Below, piece after piece: positions 8,295 through 15,364 of a stretch of 64,000 nt of DNA (within the stretch, counting starts at the first letter, position 1; each line of letters opens with the position of its first letter). Where the stretch lies: contig WGNP01000015.1 in assembly GCA_016124495.1 (NCBI GenBank), forward strand, positions 1 to 64,000, read 5' to 3'. The position numbers and the translations under genes were made by a program. Source of the stretch: Hyphomonas sp. Lineage in GTDB: Bacteria > Pseudomonadota > Alphaproteobacteria > Caulobacterales > Hyphomonadaceae. The notes below the pieces were generated by a model. That model searched no databases. It had not been told where the DNA came from and saw nothing but the letters and a program-made list of their open reading frames with translations.

Positions 8295-8866
8295 CTGGCG
8301 CCCTGTCCGGAAACGAAAACATCGCCGGATTCGGCCCCTAACTGTCACGCGGGAGGTGACCTGAGACCCGCGGATCCCTCGCTCATTTCGAGAGGCTGGC
8401 CGTTTCAAAGTCCATCGGTTGAAGTATGGCGAGCACGTCGGGAGCGAGGATGCCCACATTCTCAGGGGTGATTTTTGGTTTGCAGGGTGACGGGGCGGTG
8501 CGGGGCGGGTCGCTTTCCAGATCGCAGCCTCTGGCGCCGAAGCAACACGGATGGGAAACTCAGGATGAAAGGAAAGCGATCACGTAGTCTGGCGGCCTGA
8601 ATGCGAACAATGGCCATGCTGGCGTTCAGATGCACCGTTAGTGGCTTGAGCGTGCACGCTGATTTGCCGCTGGCCGCAGGGGTTGAGCCTCTCGGCCCGG
8701 ACGGCGGTAATGCATGCATCCCTGCAAGCGCAGCGGGCACCCGCGGACGCTGGCGCACCGATCTGCCCCCAAGGAAGTGACTTACAAATACTGCATATCA
8801 ATCTAATATGACTTACAAATAAGTCATATTATTGATTCTCTAACCAGCCCAGGGTAGTCTTCATCC
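8255..8866. other. Non-coding stretch between fic and hipB-2
   Basis: Apart from the second fic operator-like repeat (to 8294) and the hipB-2 upstream motifs (from 8778), I see no gene. A minus-strand piece at about 8463-8380 reads like the end of a protein (NVGILAPDVLAILQPMDF then a stop), but it has no upstream body and is probably a fragment. Confidence 0.45.
8778..8830 (+). promoter_or_regulatory. hipBA-2 operator-like repeats
   Basis: AATATGACTTA (8805-8815) and TAAGTCATATT (8820-8830) are perfect 11-base inverted arms with a 4-base spacer. A further half site, TGACTTA, lies at 8778-8784, followed by CTGCATAT at 8791-8798. The same TGACTTA/TAAGTCA and CTGCATAT words occur upstream of hipB-1 (4698-4737). 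The site ends 36 bases before the ATG at 8867, a position suited to autorepression. Confidence 0.55.
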
Positions 8867-8878
8867 ATGGTGAAAGCT

Positions 8879-8887
8879 CCCCCCCCC
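8879..8887 (+). repeat. Run of nine C inside the 5' end of hipB-2
   Basis: Nine consecutive C residues follow the codons ATG GTG AAA GCT that begin at 8867. Downstream of the run the family-matching frame is shifted by one base relative to that ATG. Ten or seven C would join them. Such tracts are prone to slipped-strand changes and also to base-calling error. Confidence 0.7.
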
Positions 8888-8943
8888 GCCCTACAGCGCC
8901 CAAGCGTGCCCGCGCCTATTCGCGCCAGACCCGCGAAGCGGCG

Positions 8944-9231
8944 TTGCTGCTCGGCCAGATGATCCGCGCCGCGCGGATCAAACGCGCCATGAGCGTCAGG
9001 GAGCTCGGCGAACGCATCGGCGCGTCGCGCGACCTCATGCAGCGCATCGAACAGGGCGACCTGCGCGTTGGCCTTGGCGTCGCCTTCGAGGCGGCGGCGG
9101 TGGTGGGCGTGGCGCTGTTTGCAGCGGAGCCGTCGCGCCTCGCCAGTGAACGCGCTCATCTGCAGGAGACGCTCAGCCTCTTACCGAAAACAGTGCACAA
9201 GCGCGCCAGCGAGGTGGACGATGCCTTCTAG
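8944..9231 (+). CDS. XRE-family antitoxin HipB-like, 5' end frameshifted at a C run
   Basis: The frame encodes a helix-turn-helix protein (MSVRELGERIGASRDLMQRIEQGD) of the HipB type, followed by a short tail. The similarity does not begin at the first in-frame start (TTG 8944 or ATG 8959). It continues upstream in the same frame as PKRARAYSRQTREAALLLG, which is typical for this family, back to the C run at 8879-8887. There it loses phase with ATG 8867 (MVKAP). With one more C the gene would be 8867-9231, about 122 residues. As written, only a shorter protein that lacks the N-terminal arm could be made. It overlaps the start of the toxin gene (9221). Confidence 0.7.
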   Translation: MLLGQMIRAARIKRAMSVRELGERIGASRDLMQRIEQGDLRVGLGVAFEAAAVVGVALFAAEPSRLASERAHLQETLSLLPKTVHKRASEVDDAF

Positions 9232-10501
9232 CCCTGCGCCAGCGGCCGCTCCAACTGAAGCATTTGTCTGGACCTGGCTCCCCGGCCAGACGACGCCGGT
9301 TGTCGCCGGCCGTCTCACGAAGGCGACGGGCGGAACCTACGCATTCAACTATGGCCGGTCCTATCTCGCGCGCACTGATGCAATAAGCCTGAATGAGCGC
9401 GAGCTGCCTCTGCAGACTGGCGCCCTGCCCCTCTTGCCGGGCCTTTCCATGCCCGGCTGCATCCGCGATGCATCACCAGACGCCTGGGGCCGGCGGGTCA
9501 TCATCAATCGAACGGTGGGCCTGACGGGCGCGGCGGCCGCCGCCGTCGACCTCGATGAACTCACCTATTTGCTCGAATCCGGCTCCGACCGCATCGGCGC
9601 GCTCGACTTCCAGACCTCGGCGACCGTCCATACGCCGCGCGCTGCCCGAGCCGCCCCGCTCGCCATGCTGCTGCAGGCGGCGGAAAAGGTCGAACAAGGC
9701 ATGCCGCTGACGCCTGAGCTCGACGCGGCCTTGCGCCATGGCCCCTCAATCGGCGGCGCCCGCCCCAAGGCCATGATCGAAGACGGAGACAGGAAATTCA
9801 TTGCCAAATTCTCCGCCTCCAATGACCTCTACAGCGTGGTGAAGGCTGAATTCATCGCGATGCGGCTGGCGGCAGAGTGTGGCCTGACCGTTGCGCCCGT
9901 CCGCCTCGGGCGCGCCCTCAACAAGGACGTGTTGCTGATCGAGCGTTTCGACCGTGAACGCACCCCTGACGGCTGGCGACGCAAGGCGCTGCTCTCCGCT
10001 CTCACCCTGCTTGAGCTCGATGAGCTGATGGCGCGTCACGCCAGCTATGGCGACCTCGCCGACATTATCCGGCAGCGTTTCACCAATCCGCGCGACACGT
10101 TGCACGAACTGTTCGGCCGCCTCGTATTCAACATCCTCTGCGGTAATACCGACGACCACGCCCGCAACCATGCGGCCTTCTGGGACGGCGCACGCCTCTC
10201 TCTCACCCCGGCCTATGACATCTGCCCGCAAAGCCGCACCGGGACCGAAGCCAACCAGGCGATGCACATCTTCGGAACTCGCCATGCAAGCCAGTTGCGA
10301 CTGTGCCTCGAAGCCGCCGCGACCTTCCTGCTCACGCCGGCCGGGGCCGGGACGCTGATCCGCAGCCAGATCGCCGTCATCCGCCAGCGCTTCGACGCCG
10401 TCTGCGATGAGGCCGGCCTGAGCCAGGTCGACCGCGCGCTGTTGCGGTCACGGCAATTCCTGAACGCCTACGCATTCGAGGGTTTGTCGGAGGAATTCTG
10501 A
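9221..10501 (+). CDS. hipA: HipA-family kinase toxin, second locus
   Basis: A 426-residue HipA homologue, distinct in sequence from the one at 5376. Features: an N-terminal barrel-like subdomain (GGTYAFNYGRSYLAR), SPDAWGRRVI, SIGGARPKAMIEDGDRKFIAKF (ATP-binding lobe with the Lys), and the catalytic loop FNILCGNTDDHARNHAAF (GNTDDH at 308-313), then LTPAYDICPQ with the metal-binding Asp. This is the longer, antitoxin-fused-like relative seen in many proteobacteria. ATG 9221 follows GAGGTGG and overlaps the antitoxin's last codons. The toxin frame is open and complete, so its control depends on whether a working antitoxin is made from the frameshifted partner gene. Confidence 0.85.
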   Translation: MPSSPAPAAAPTEAFVWTWLPGQTTPVVAGRLTKATGGTYAFNYGRSYLARTDAISLNERELPLQTGALPLLPGLSMPGCIRDASPDAWGRRVIINRTVGLTGAAAAAVDLDELTYLLESGSDRIGALDFQTSATVHTPRAARAAPLAMLLQAAEKVEQGMPLTPELDAALRHGPSIGGARPKAMIEDGDRKFIAKFSASNDLYSVVKAEFIAMRLAAECGLTVAPVRLGRALNKDVLLIERFDRERTPDGWRRKALLSALTLLELDELMARHASYGDLADIIRQRFTNPRDTLHELFGRLVFNILCGNTDDHARNHAAFWDGARLSLTPAYDICPQSRTGTEANQAMHIFGTRHASQLRLCLEAAATFLLTPAGAGTLIRSQIAVIRQRFDAVCDEAGLSQVDRALLRSRQFLNAYAFEGLSEEF

Positions 10502-10744
10502 CCGGCTCACGGCGCAAGGTGGCTGACACAACCTGAGGCACCAGCCGCGAACGCATGAATGCGGACTTACGGCTTACGTACCGGAACGGCCCGGACATCG
10601 CCGGCATCAGGCATAGTCGTCGATTGAATCACCGCCTGCAAAAGGTGCTCGCGATTCCGCCCGTCACCCTGCACCGCGCCGCCGGCGTTCGTGGCGGCTC
10701 AGCAAAATACGTGAAAACAACGCGTTACACTTGCCGCACGCCGA

Positions 10745-11788
10745 TCAGCGCGCAGGATCGGGGCTGACCTTTACGAGGGTCTTGCCGAAATTTTTGCCCG
10801 CCAGCATGGCGCCGAACGCTGCCGGGGCCAAAGGCAGGCCGAGCGAAACATCCTCGCGGAATTGAATGTGACCGCTGCGCAGCCAGCCAGCCATTTGGGC
10901 GAGGAAGGTGTCCTGATGGCTGGCGACAAAGTCGCCGACGAAAAGCGGCTTCACGTTTACACCAAGCCGGGAGAATACCGGCGCGCCGGTTTGCCGCCAG
11001 GCGTCCATGATGTCGCCGTCCATGGCGCCGTATTGTGATGCAAGCCCGCAAAGCGTGATGCGGGACTTCGGGTTCAGTAGCGGGAGGACAGCTTCGTAGA
11101 CGGAGCCGCCGACATTTTCAAAATAGATGTCGGCGCCGTCCGGACAGGCTGCCTTCAGCTGTTCGCGAAAATCCGGCGCGAGATGTGAAACGCAGGCGTC
11201 AAAGCCCAGCTCCTCTTTCACGAAGGCGCACTTCTCGGCGCGCCCGGCGACGCCCACGACACGGCAGCCCCGCAGCCTGGCAAGCTGGCCCACGATCTGC
11301 CCGACGCCGCCCGACGCAGCCGAGACAATGACTGTCTCACCCGGTGACGGCTCGCATTGAAGATAGAGGCCGGCATAGGCGGTGAGGCCGAGCATGCCGA
11401 GAACCCCGAGCGCGGCCGAGACCGGTGCGGCTGCCGGATCGAGCTTACGGGGGAACATGTAGCCGAAGTTGGTGACGCCCTCGCCCGTGACGCCGAAGGT
11501 CTGCCAGCCATTGGTGTTGAAGAGGTAGTCGCCCTCGCTGAAACCGGAGAGGCGGCTTTCCACGACTTGCGAGACCGTGCGGCCATGGCAGATATCTCCG
11601 GGCGCCTCGACGCCGCGGCGCCGGCGGCCCCATTGGTAGGGGTCGAGCGACAGATAGACGGTGCGGGTGAGCATCTGTCCGGGGCCGGGTGTGGGCGCCG
11701 GTGTTTCGCGCCAGGCAAAGTCTTCCTCAACTGGCCAGCCGCCCGGCGGCGTCCGCGCCAGAACCCAGTGTGGATTGATCCGGTCCAT
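10745..11788 (-). CDS. NADP-dependent MDR oxidoreductase (2-alkenal reductase/CurA-like)
   Basis: A 347-residue zinc-free medium-chain dehydrogenase/reductase of the group that includes prostaglandin reductase, curcumin reductase and E. coli CurA (YncB). Seen: an N-terminal GroES-like domain (LARTPPGGWPVEEDF, LSLDPYQWGRRR), the Rossmann core (TVIVSAASGGVGQIVGQLARLRG), and the family signature DIYFENVGGSVYEAVLPLLN, then CGLASQYGA. Expected to reduce the C=C bond of unsaturated ketones or aldehydes with NADPH. The start (about 11788) is chosen because it gives the family's N terminus; the frame stays open upstream to 11902. Confidence 0.83.
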   Translation of the reverse strand: MDRINPHWVLARTPPGGWPVEEDFAWRETPAPTPGPGQMLTRTVYLSLDPYQWGRRRRGVEAPGDICHGRTVSQVVESRLSGFSEGDYLFNTNGWQTFGVTGEGVTNFGYMFPRKLDPAAAPVSAALGVLGMLGLTAYAGLYLQCEPSPGETVIVSAASGGVGQIVGQLARLRGCRVVGVAGRAEKCAFVKEELGFDACVSHLAPDFREQLKAACPDGADIYFENVGGSVYEAVLPLLNPKSRITLCGLASQYGAMDGDIMDAWRQTGAPVFSRLGVNVKPLFVGDFVASHQDTFLAQMAGWLRSGHIQFREDVSLGLPLAPAAFGAMLAGKNFGKTLVKVSPDPAR

Positions 11789-11924
11789 GCCGTTGCCTTG
11801 TTGCCTGCTTCCGGCGCCAAGAAGGGAGGCAGGTGCGGCATTGTCAATTCTGCAGCCAGTTTCTGCCGGCGCAAGAGGCGGGAACGCGCCACACTGACCC
11901 AAGGCCGATGCTGATTTCGGGGAG

Positions 11925-12000
11925 TGGCTCCGTGAGCAGGACTCGAACCTGCGACCGGGCGATTAACAGTCGCCTGCTCTACCAACTGAGCTATCACGGA
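11925..12000 (-). tRNA. tRNA-Asn (GUU)
   Basis: Read on the minus strand, the gene starts TCCGTGATAGCTCAG and ends in an encoded CCA (11925-11927). The acceptor arms TCCGTGA/TCACGGA pair, the T arm contains GGTTCGAGTCC, and the anticodon loop is CTGTTAATC with anticodon GTT. Length is 76 bases including CCA. Confidence 0.97.
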
Positions 12001-12103
12001 ATAGCCGGAACGCGGGGAATAGCAGACCGGGCACCCCGTTCAAGTGCCTAAGTGCGGCGCCTTGACGATTTCTGGGGACGGCCGGAGCCCCCTTACGCAA
12101 CAG

Positions 12104-12131
12104 AAAAAAGGCGGGAGCGTGAGCTCCCGCC
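12104..12131 (-). terminator. Rho-independent terminator
   Basis: On the minus strand, stem GGCGGGAGC with a 4-base loop (12131-12110) is followed by six T (the A run at 12104-12109 on the plus strand). It lies 145 bases downstream of tRNA-Cys and upstream of tRNA-Asn, so it probably ends the tRNA-Cys transcript. Confidence 0.75.
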
Positions 12132-12275
12132 AAAGGCGTTGGGTGATGGTGGGTGTCTCCAAGAAGACCTGCACAAGTTCGCCCGATATGGTTAATTCAG
12201 GGTTAACAGATTTCCGCAATCTGGAACGCCGGGGTCTACGGCTGATGCACGGGACTTAATTTCGGGGACTGGTGC

Positions 12276-12349
12276 TGGAGGCTCCACCCGGAATCGAACC
12301 GGGGTGCACGGATTTGCAATCCGCTGCGTCACCACTCCGCCATGGAGCC
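12276..12349 (-). tRNA. tRNA-Cys (GCA)
   Basis: The minus strand starts GGCTCCATGGCGGAG and ends GGAGCC, a T discriminator and encoded CCA (12276-12278). Acceptor arms GGCTCC/GGAGCC pair, the T arm has GGTTCGATTCC, and the anticodon loop reads TTGCAAA with anticodon GCA. Length is 74 bases with CCA. Confidence 0.97.
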
Positions 12350-12496
12350 TCAGGTAACCGCAGCCGTCCCTAGCAAGGCTGGCGGGGGGAGACAATCGGC
12401 GGGCGCAGGCTAATTTCGCCGCGCGGCGAAGATTGCGTGCGCAGCGGGGCATGATACATGGCGGCGCACCCGGCTTCGCAGAGGGAAGTGACTCGC

Positions 12497-13150
12497 ATGG
12501 ATTTCGAACTTGCCCGTGAGATCATGGTGGATAGCCAGATCCGCCCGAACGATGTGACCGACCCGCGGATCGTCAGCGCCTTCCTGCGCACGCCGCGCGA
12601 AGTGTTCGTACCGAACGCCCGAAAGGGCGTGGCGTATTCGGAGCTGGAGATTACCACCTCCCCCGGACGCGCGCTCTGGATCGCGCGCGATACGGCAAAG
12701 CTGATCAAGATGGCAGAGATCCAGCCGACCGACGTGGTGCTCGTTGTGGGGGCCGGGGCGGGCTATGAAGCGGCGCTGATCAGCCACCTGGCCGACACCG
12801 TGATCGCACTGGAAGAGACGGCGCAGCTGGTGGATAGCATGTCGCAGCGGTTTGCCGCCATCGGCGTCGACCGTGCGGCGCCGGTGGAAGGACCGCTGGC
12901 CAGGGGGCTGCCCGGGCAGGCGCCGTTTGACGTGATCTATGTGGCCGGCATGGTCGAGCTGCTGCCGGACGCCTGGGCGCAGCAGCTGCGCGAGGGCGGG
13001 CGGCTGGTCGCGGTGATGGCGGATGCGGGCGGCATGGGGCGGGGGAAGGTGTTCACGAAGGCGGGGGGCGCCGTGTCGGCCCGCGAGGGATTTGACTGCT
13101 GCCCGCCGCGCTTTGCGGCGTTTGACCGGAAACCTAGTTTTAGCTTCTGA
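12497..13150 (+). CDS. Protein-L-isoaspartate O-methyltransferase family protein
   Basis: A 217-residue protein of the PCMT fold. The N terminus has MVDSQIRPNDVTDPRIVSAF and TPREVFVP, and the SAM-binding region has VVLVVGAGAGYEAALISHLA, followed by an acidic ALEE. The acceptor-side motif of true repair enzymes (TISxP and flanking residues) is replaced by SPGRALWIARDT, so it may not repair isoaspartate. This divergent paralogue commonly precedes tolC in alphaproteobacteria, as it does here. Start ATG 12497 has GAGGGAAG before it; an in-frame ATG at 12458 lacks a good site. Confidence 0.78.
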   Translation: MDFELAREIMVDSQIRPNDVTDPRIVSAFLRTPREVFVPNARKGVAYSELEITTSPGRALWIARDTAKLIKMAEIQPTDVVLVVGAGAGYEAALISHLADTVIALEETAQLVDSMSQRFAAIGVDRAAPVEGPLARGLPGQAPFDVIYVAGMVELLPDAWAQQLREGGRLVAVMADAGGMGRGKVFTKAGGAVSAREGFDCCPPRFAAFDRKPSFSF

Positions 13151-13249
13151 TCCTTAGACACTGGCCTGAGGCTACTCTGCCGCAAGGTGAACGCTGTTCT
13201 CCTTTCGCAGGGCAGACCCTATATGACCGGGCAGACGAGGGAAATCGCC

Positions 13250-14530
13250 ATGCGTGCCACTACACTGACACTCCTGATCGGGGTGAGCCTGTCGAGCCTG
13301 ATGTTCAGCGCACCGGCCCGGGGCGAGACCCTTCCGGAAGCGGTGGCGGCGGCATTTGCGACCAATCCCCAGCTGGAAATCGAGCGCTACCGCACCGATA
13401 TCGCCCGCTCGAACCTCGACCTGGCACGCTCCTCCGGCCTGCCGCAGGTGAACCTGTCGGCGAGCGGCGGGTATCAGTCGATTGACACCAACGCCGCTTT
13501 CGCCTTTGGCCTGGGCGACCAGTCGCTGGCCAGCACGCAGCTTCAGGCCGTGCAGCCGATCTATACCGGCGGGCGCATCCGGGCCGGCATCCGGCGCGCC
13601 GAGGCGGGAATCGATTCGGCAGACCGGACGTTTGACGCCGCGCGCCAGGACCTGATCCTCGATGTGGTGACGGCGTATGTCGATGTGCGCCGGGACCGCG
13701 AGACGGTGGCGATTCGCAAGAACAATGTAGACGTGACCGGCGAGCAGGTGCGCGCGGCGCAGGACCGGTTCGAGGTCGGCGTCGTGACGCGGACGGACGT
13801 GGCGCAGGCGCAGGCCCGGCTGGAAGGCGCGCGCGCCGCCCTCGCCGGGGCCGAAGCAGCGCTTGAGGGCAGCGCGGCGTTCTACCAGTTCCTGACCGGG
13901 CAGCTGCCGGGCGACCTGGCCGAGCCACCGCCGTTCCCGCCCCTGCCGGCCAATGTCGAGGAAGCATTTACGGACGCGGTGGCAAACAACCCTTCGATCC
14001 TGGCGGCGCGGGAAGACCTTCGCGCGGCTTCGGCGGGGGTGGACGAGGCCAGGGCGGCCGGGCGCGCACAGATCAGCCTCGTCGGAACGGCCGGCGTGCA
14101 GGAAACCTATGGCGACACCGGCCAGCGCGACACCAGCGTGTCGGCGGTGGCGCAGGGCCGGATCCCGCTGTTTTCGGGCGGCGCCGTGAAGGCGCAGGTC
14201 AATTCGGCAAAGCTGCAGCGCGAACAGGCGCGGCGCCGGATCGATGCGTTCGAGACGCAGGTGCGGGCGCAGGTGGCGCAGTCCTGGTACGGCTACGATG
14301 CGGCGACGCGGGCCATCGAGGCCTCGCGCCGGCAGGTCGAGGCGGCCGAAATTGCATATGAAGGCGCCAAACAGGAACTTGCGGTCGGCGTGCGCACCAC
14401 GCTGGATGTGCTGGACCAGGAGCAGCAGCTGTTTGAAGCGCGGCTGGCGCTGGTCGGCGCAGAGCGCGATGCCTATGTGGCCGCCCACCAGCTGTTGCGG
14501 GCGACCGGCGGCCTCGACACTATCGGCTGA
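13250..14530 (+). CDS. tolC: TolC-family outer membrane efflux/secretion channel
   Basis: A 426-residue outer membrane factor that forms the trimeric exit duct of efflux pumps and type I secretion systems. A signal peptide (about residues 1-24) ends in SAPARGE. Two repeats of long helices and beta segments follow, with TLPEAVAAAFATNPQLE at the start of the first and AFTDAVANNPSILAAREDL at the start of the second. LFSGGAVKAQVNSAKLQREQ and VGVRTTLDVLDQEQQLF are family signatures. ATG 13250 follows GAGGGAA; earlier in-frame starts would place residues before the signal peptide. No pump gene lies next to it. Confidence 0.9.
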   Translation: MRATTLTLLIGVSLSSLMFSAPARGETLPEAVAAAFATNPQLEIERYRTDIARSNLDLARSSGLPQVNLSASGGYQSIDTNAAFAFGLGDQSLASTQLQAVQPIYTGGRIRAGIRRAEAGIDSADRTFDAARQDLILDVVTAYVDVRRDRETVAIRKNNVDVTGEQVRAAQDRFEVGVVTRTDVAQAQARLEGARAALAGAEAALEGSAAFYQFLTGQLPGDLAEPPPFPPLPANVEEAFTDAVANNPSILAAREDLRAASAGVDEARAAGRAQISLVGTAGVQETYGDTGQRDTSVSAVAQGRIPLFSGGAVKAQVNSAKLQREQARRRIDAFETQVRAQVAQSWYGYDAATRAIEASRRQVEAAEIAYEGAKQELAVGVRTTLDVLDQEQQLFEARLALVGAERDAYVAAHQLLRATGGLDTIG

Positions 14531-14642
14531 GCATCTGGCCTTCCGGCCGGTAACGCGTTAACTTTGTCAAAGGGTTGTTAACCGGATCCGGCCTACGCCT
14601 GAGCCCATGTCCGGGAAGTGATTCCAGTAACGAGGGGCTAAG

Positions 14643-15278
14643 ATGGCCAACGAAGCGCACAAAGAGCCGACGATGGAGGAAATCCTCGCGTCGATCCGCA
14701 AGATCATCTCGGATGACGAACCCGTTCCGTCTCGCGCGCCCGGAATGTCGGCTGGGCCGGCGCTTCGGGAAGTCGCGCCGGGGCCGGTGAACGATTACGA
14801 AGACATCGAGGACGCCGCCGCCGGCGACATCCTGGACGACAGCGACCAGGCGATGTTCGAGGCGCATGAGGATCTGGCGCCGCAGCCTGCCCCGGTTTCG
14901 GCCAAGCTGACCGGCCCGGAATTCACGTTTGAAGAAATGCTGGGCGCGGCCCGGCAAGCCCCGGCCGAGCCTGCCCCGCCGCCGGTCACCCGCACCCCGC
15001 CTGCCCGCCCCTCTTTCCCCGCCCCGGAGACCACGATGCAAACGAGCGCCCGCTACGCCCAGACCGCCCTTACCGACGAGCACACCGCCGACATTGCCGC
15101 CGGCGCGCTCGGCAAGCTGATCTCCAGGATGGAGATTGCCGGCGACAACACCATCGAAGGTCTCGTCAAGGAGATGCTCAAGCCGATGATCAAGGACTGG
15201 CTCGATGCCAACCTCGCAAACATCGTCGAGGAGAAGGTAGAGGCCGAAGTCCAGCGTATCGCCCGCATGGCGCGCTAG
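14643..15278 (+). CDS. popZ: Polar organizing protein PopZ (DUF2497)
   Basis: A 211-residue scaffold that self-assembles at the cell pole and tethers the ParB-parS complex in Caulobacter. Seen: the N-terminal partner-binding helix (TMEEILASIRKIISDDEP, about 10-27), a long acidic and proline-rich linker (about 30-135), and the C-terminal oligomerisation helices (ALGKLISRMEI, LVKEMLKPMIKDWLDANL, NIVEEKVEAEVQRIARMAR). The linker is longer than in Caulobacter. It lies between tolC and valS, the usual alphaproteobacterial order, and ends at a terminator. Confidence 0.9.
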   Translation: MANEAHKEPTMEEILASIRKIISDDEPVPSRAPGMSAGPALREVAPGPVNDYEDIEDAAAGDILDDSDQAMFEAHEDLAPQPAPVSAKLTGPEFTFEEMLGAARQAPAEPAPPPVTRTPPARPSFPAPETTMQTSARYAQTALTDEHTADIAAGALGKLISRMEIAGDNTIEGLVKEMLKPMIKDWLDANLANIVEEKVEAEVQRIARMAR

Positions 15279-15308
15279 CCTCATTTCCCAAACTTGATAT
15301 AGGGAACG

Positions 15309-15337
15309 GCGCGCCCTCACCGGCGCGCTTTTCTTTT
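15309..15337 (+). terminator. Rho-independent terminator after popZ
   Basis: Stem GCGCGCC (15309-15315), 6-base loop, GGCGCGC (15322-15328), then TTTTCTTTT. It separates popZ from valS, whose start is 28 bases further on. Confidence 0.75.
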
Positions 15338-15364
15338 GCGCCTTTACCGGACCCCAGCCAGACG

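Noticed and set aside
4698..8830. The shared TGACTTA motif as the ends of a mobile element
   Set aside because: The arms do not bound a unit with a transposase or a target duplication, and their position before both antitoxin genes fits an operator better.
11925..12349. tRNA-Asn or tRNA-Cys as an attachment site of the island at 4.3-10.5 kb
   Set aside because: No partial tRNA copy was seen at the other side, and the MDR gene and ordinary sequence lie between.
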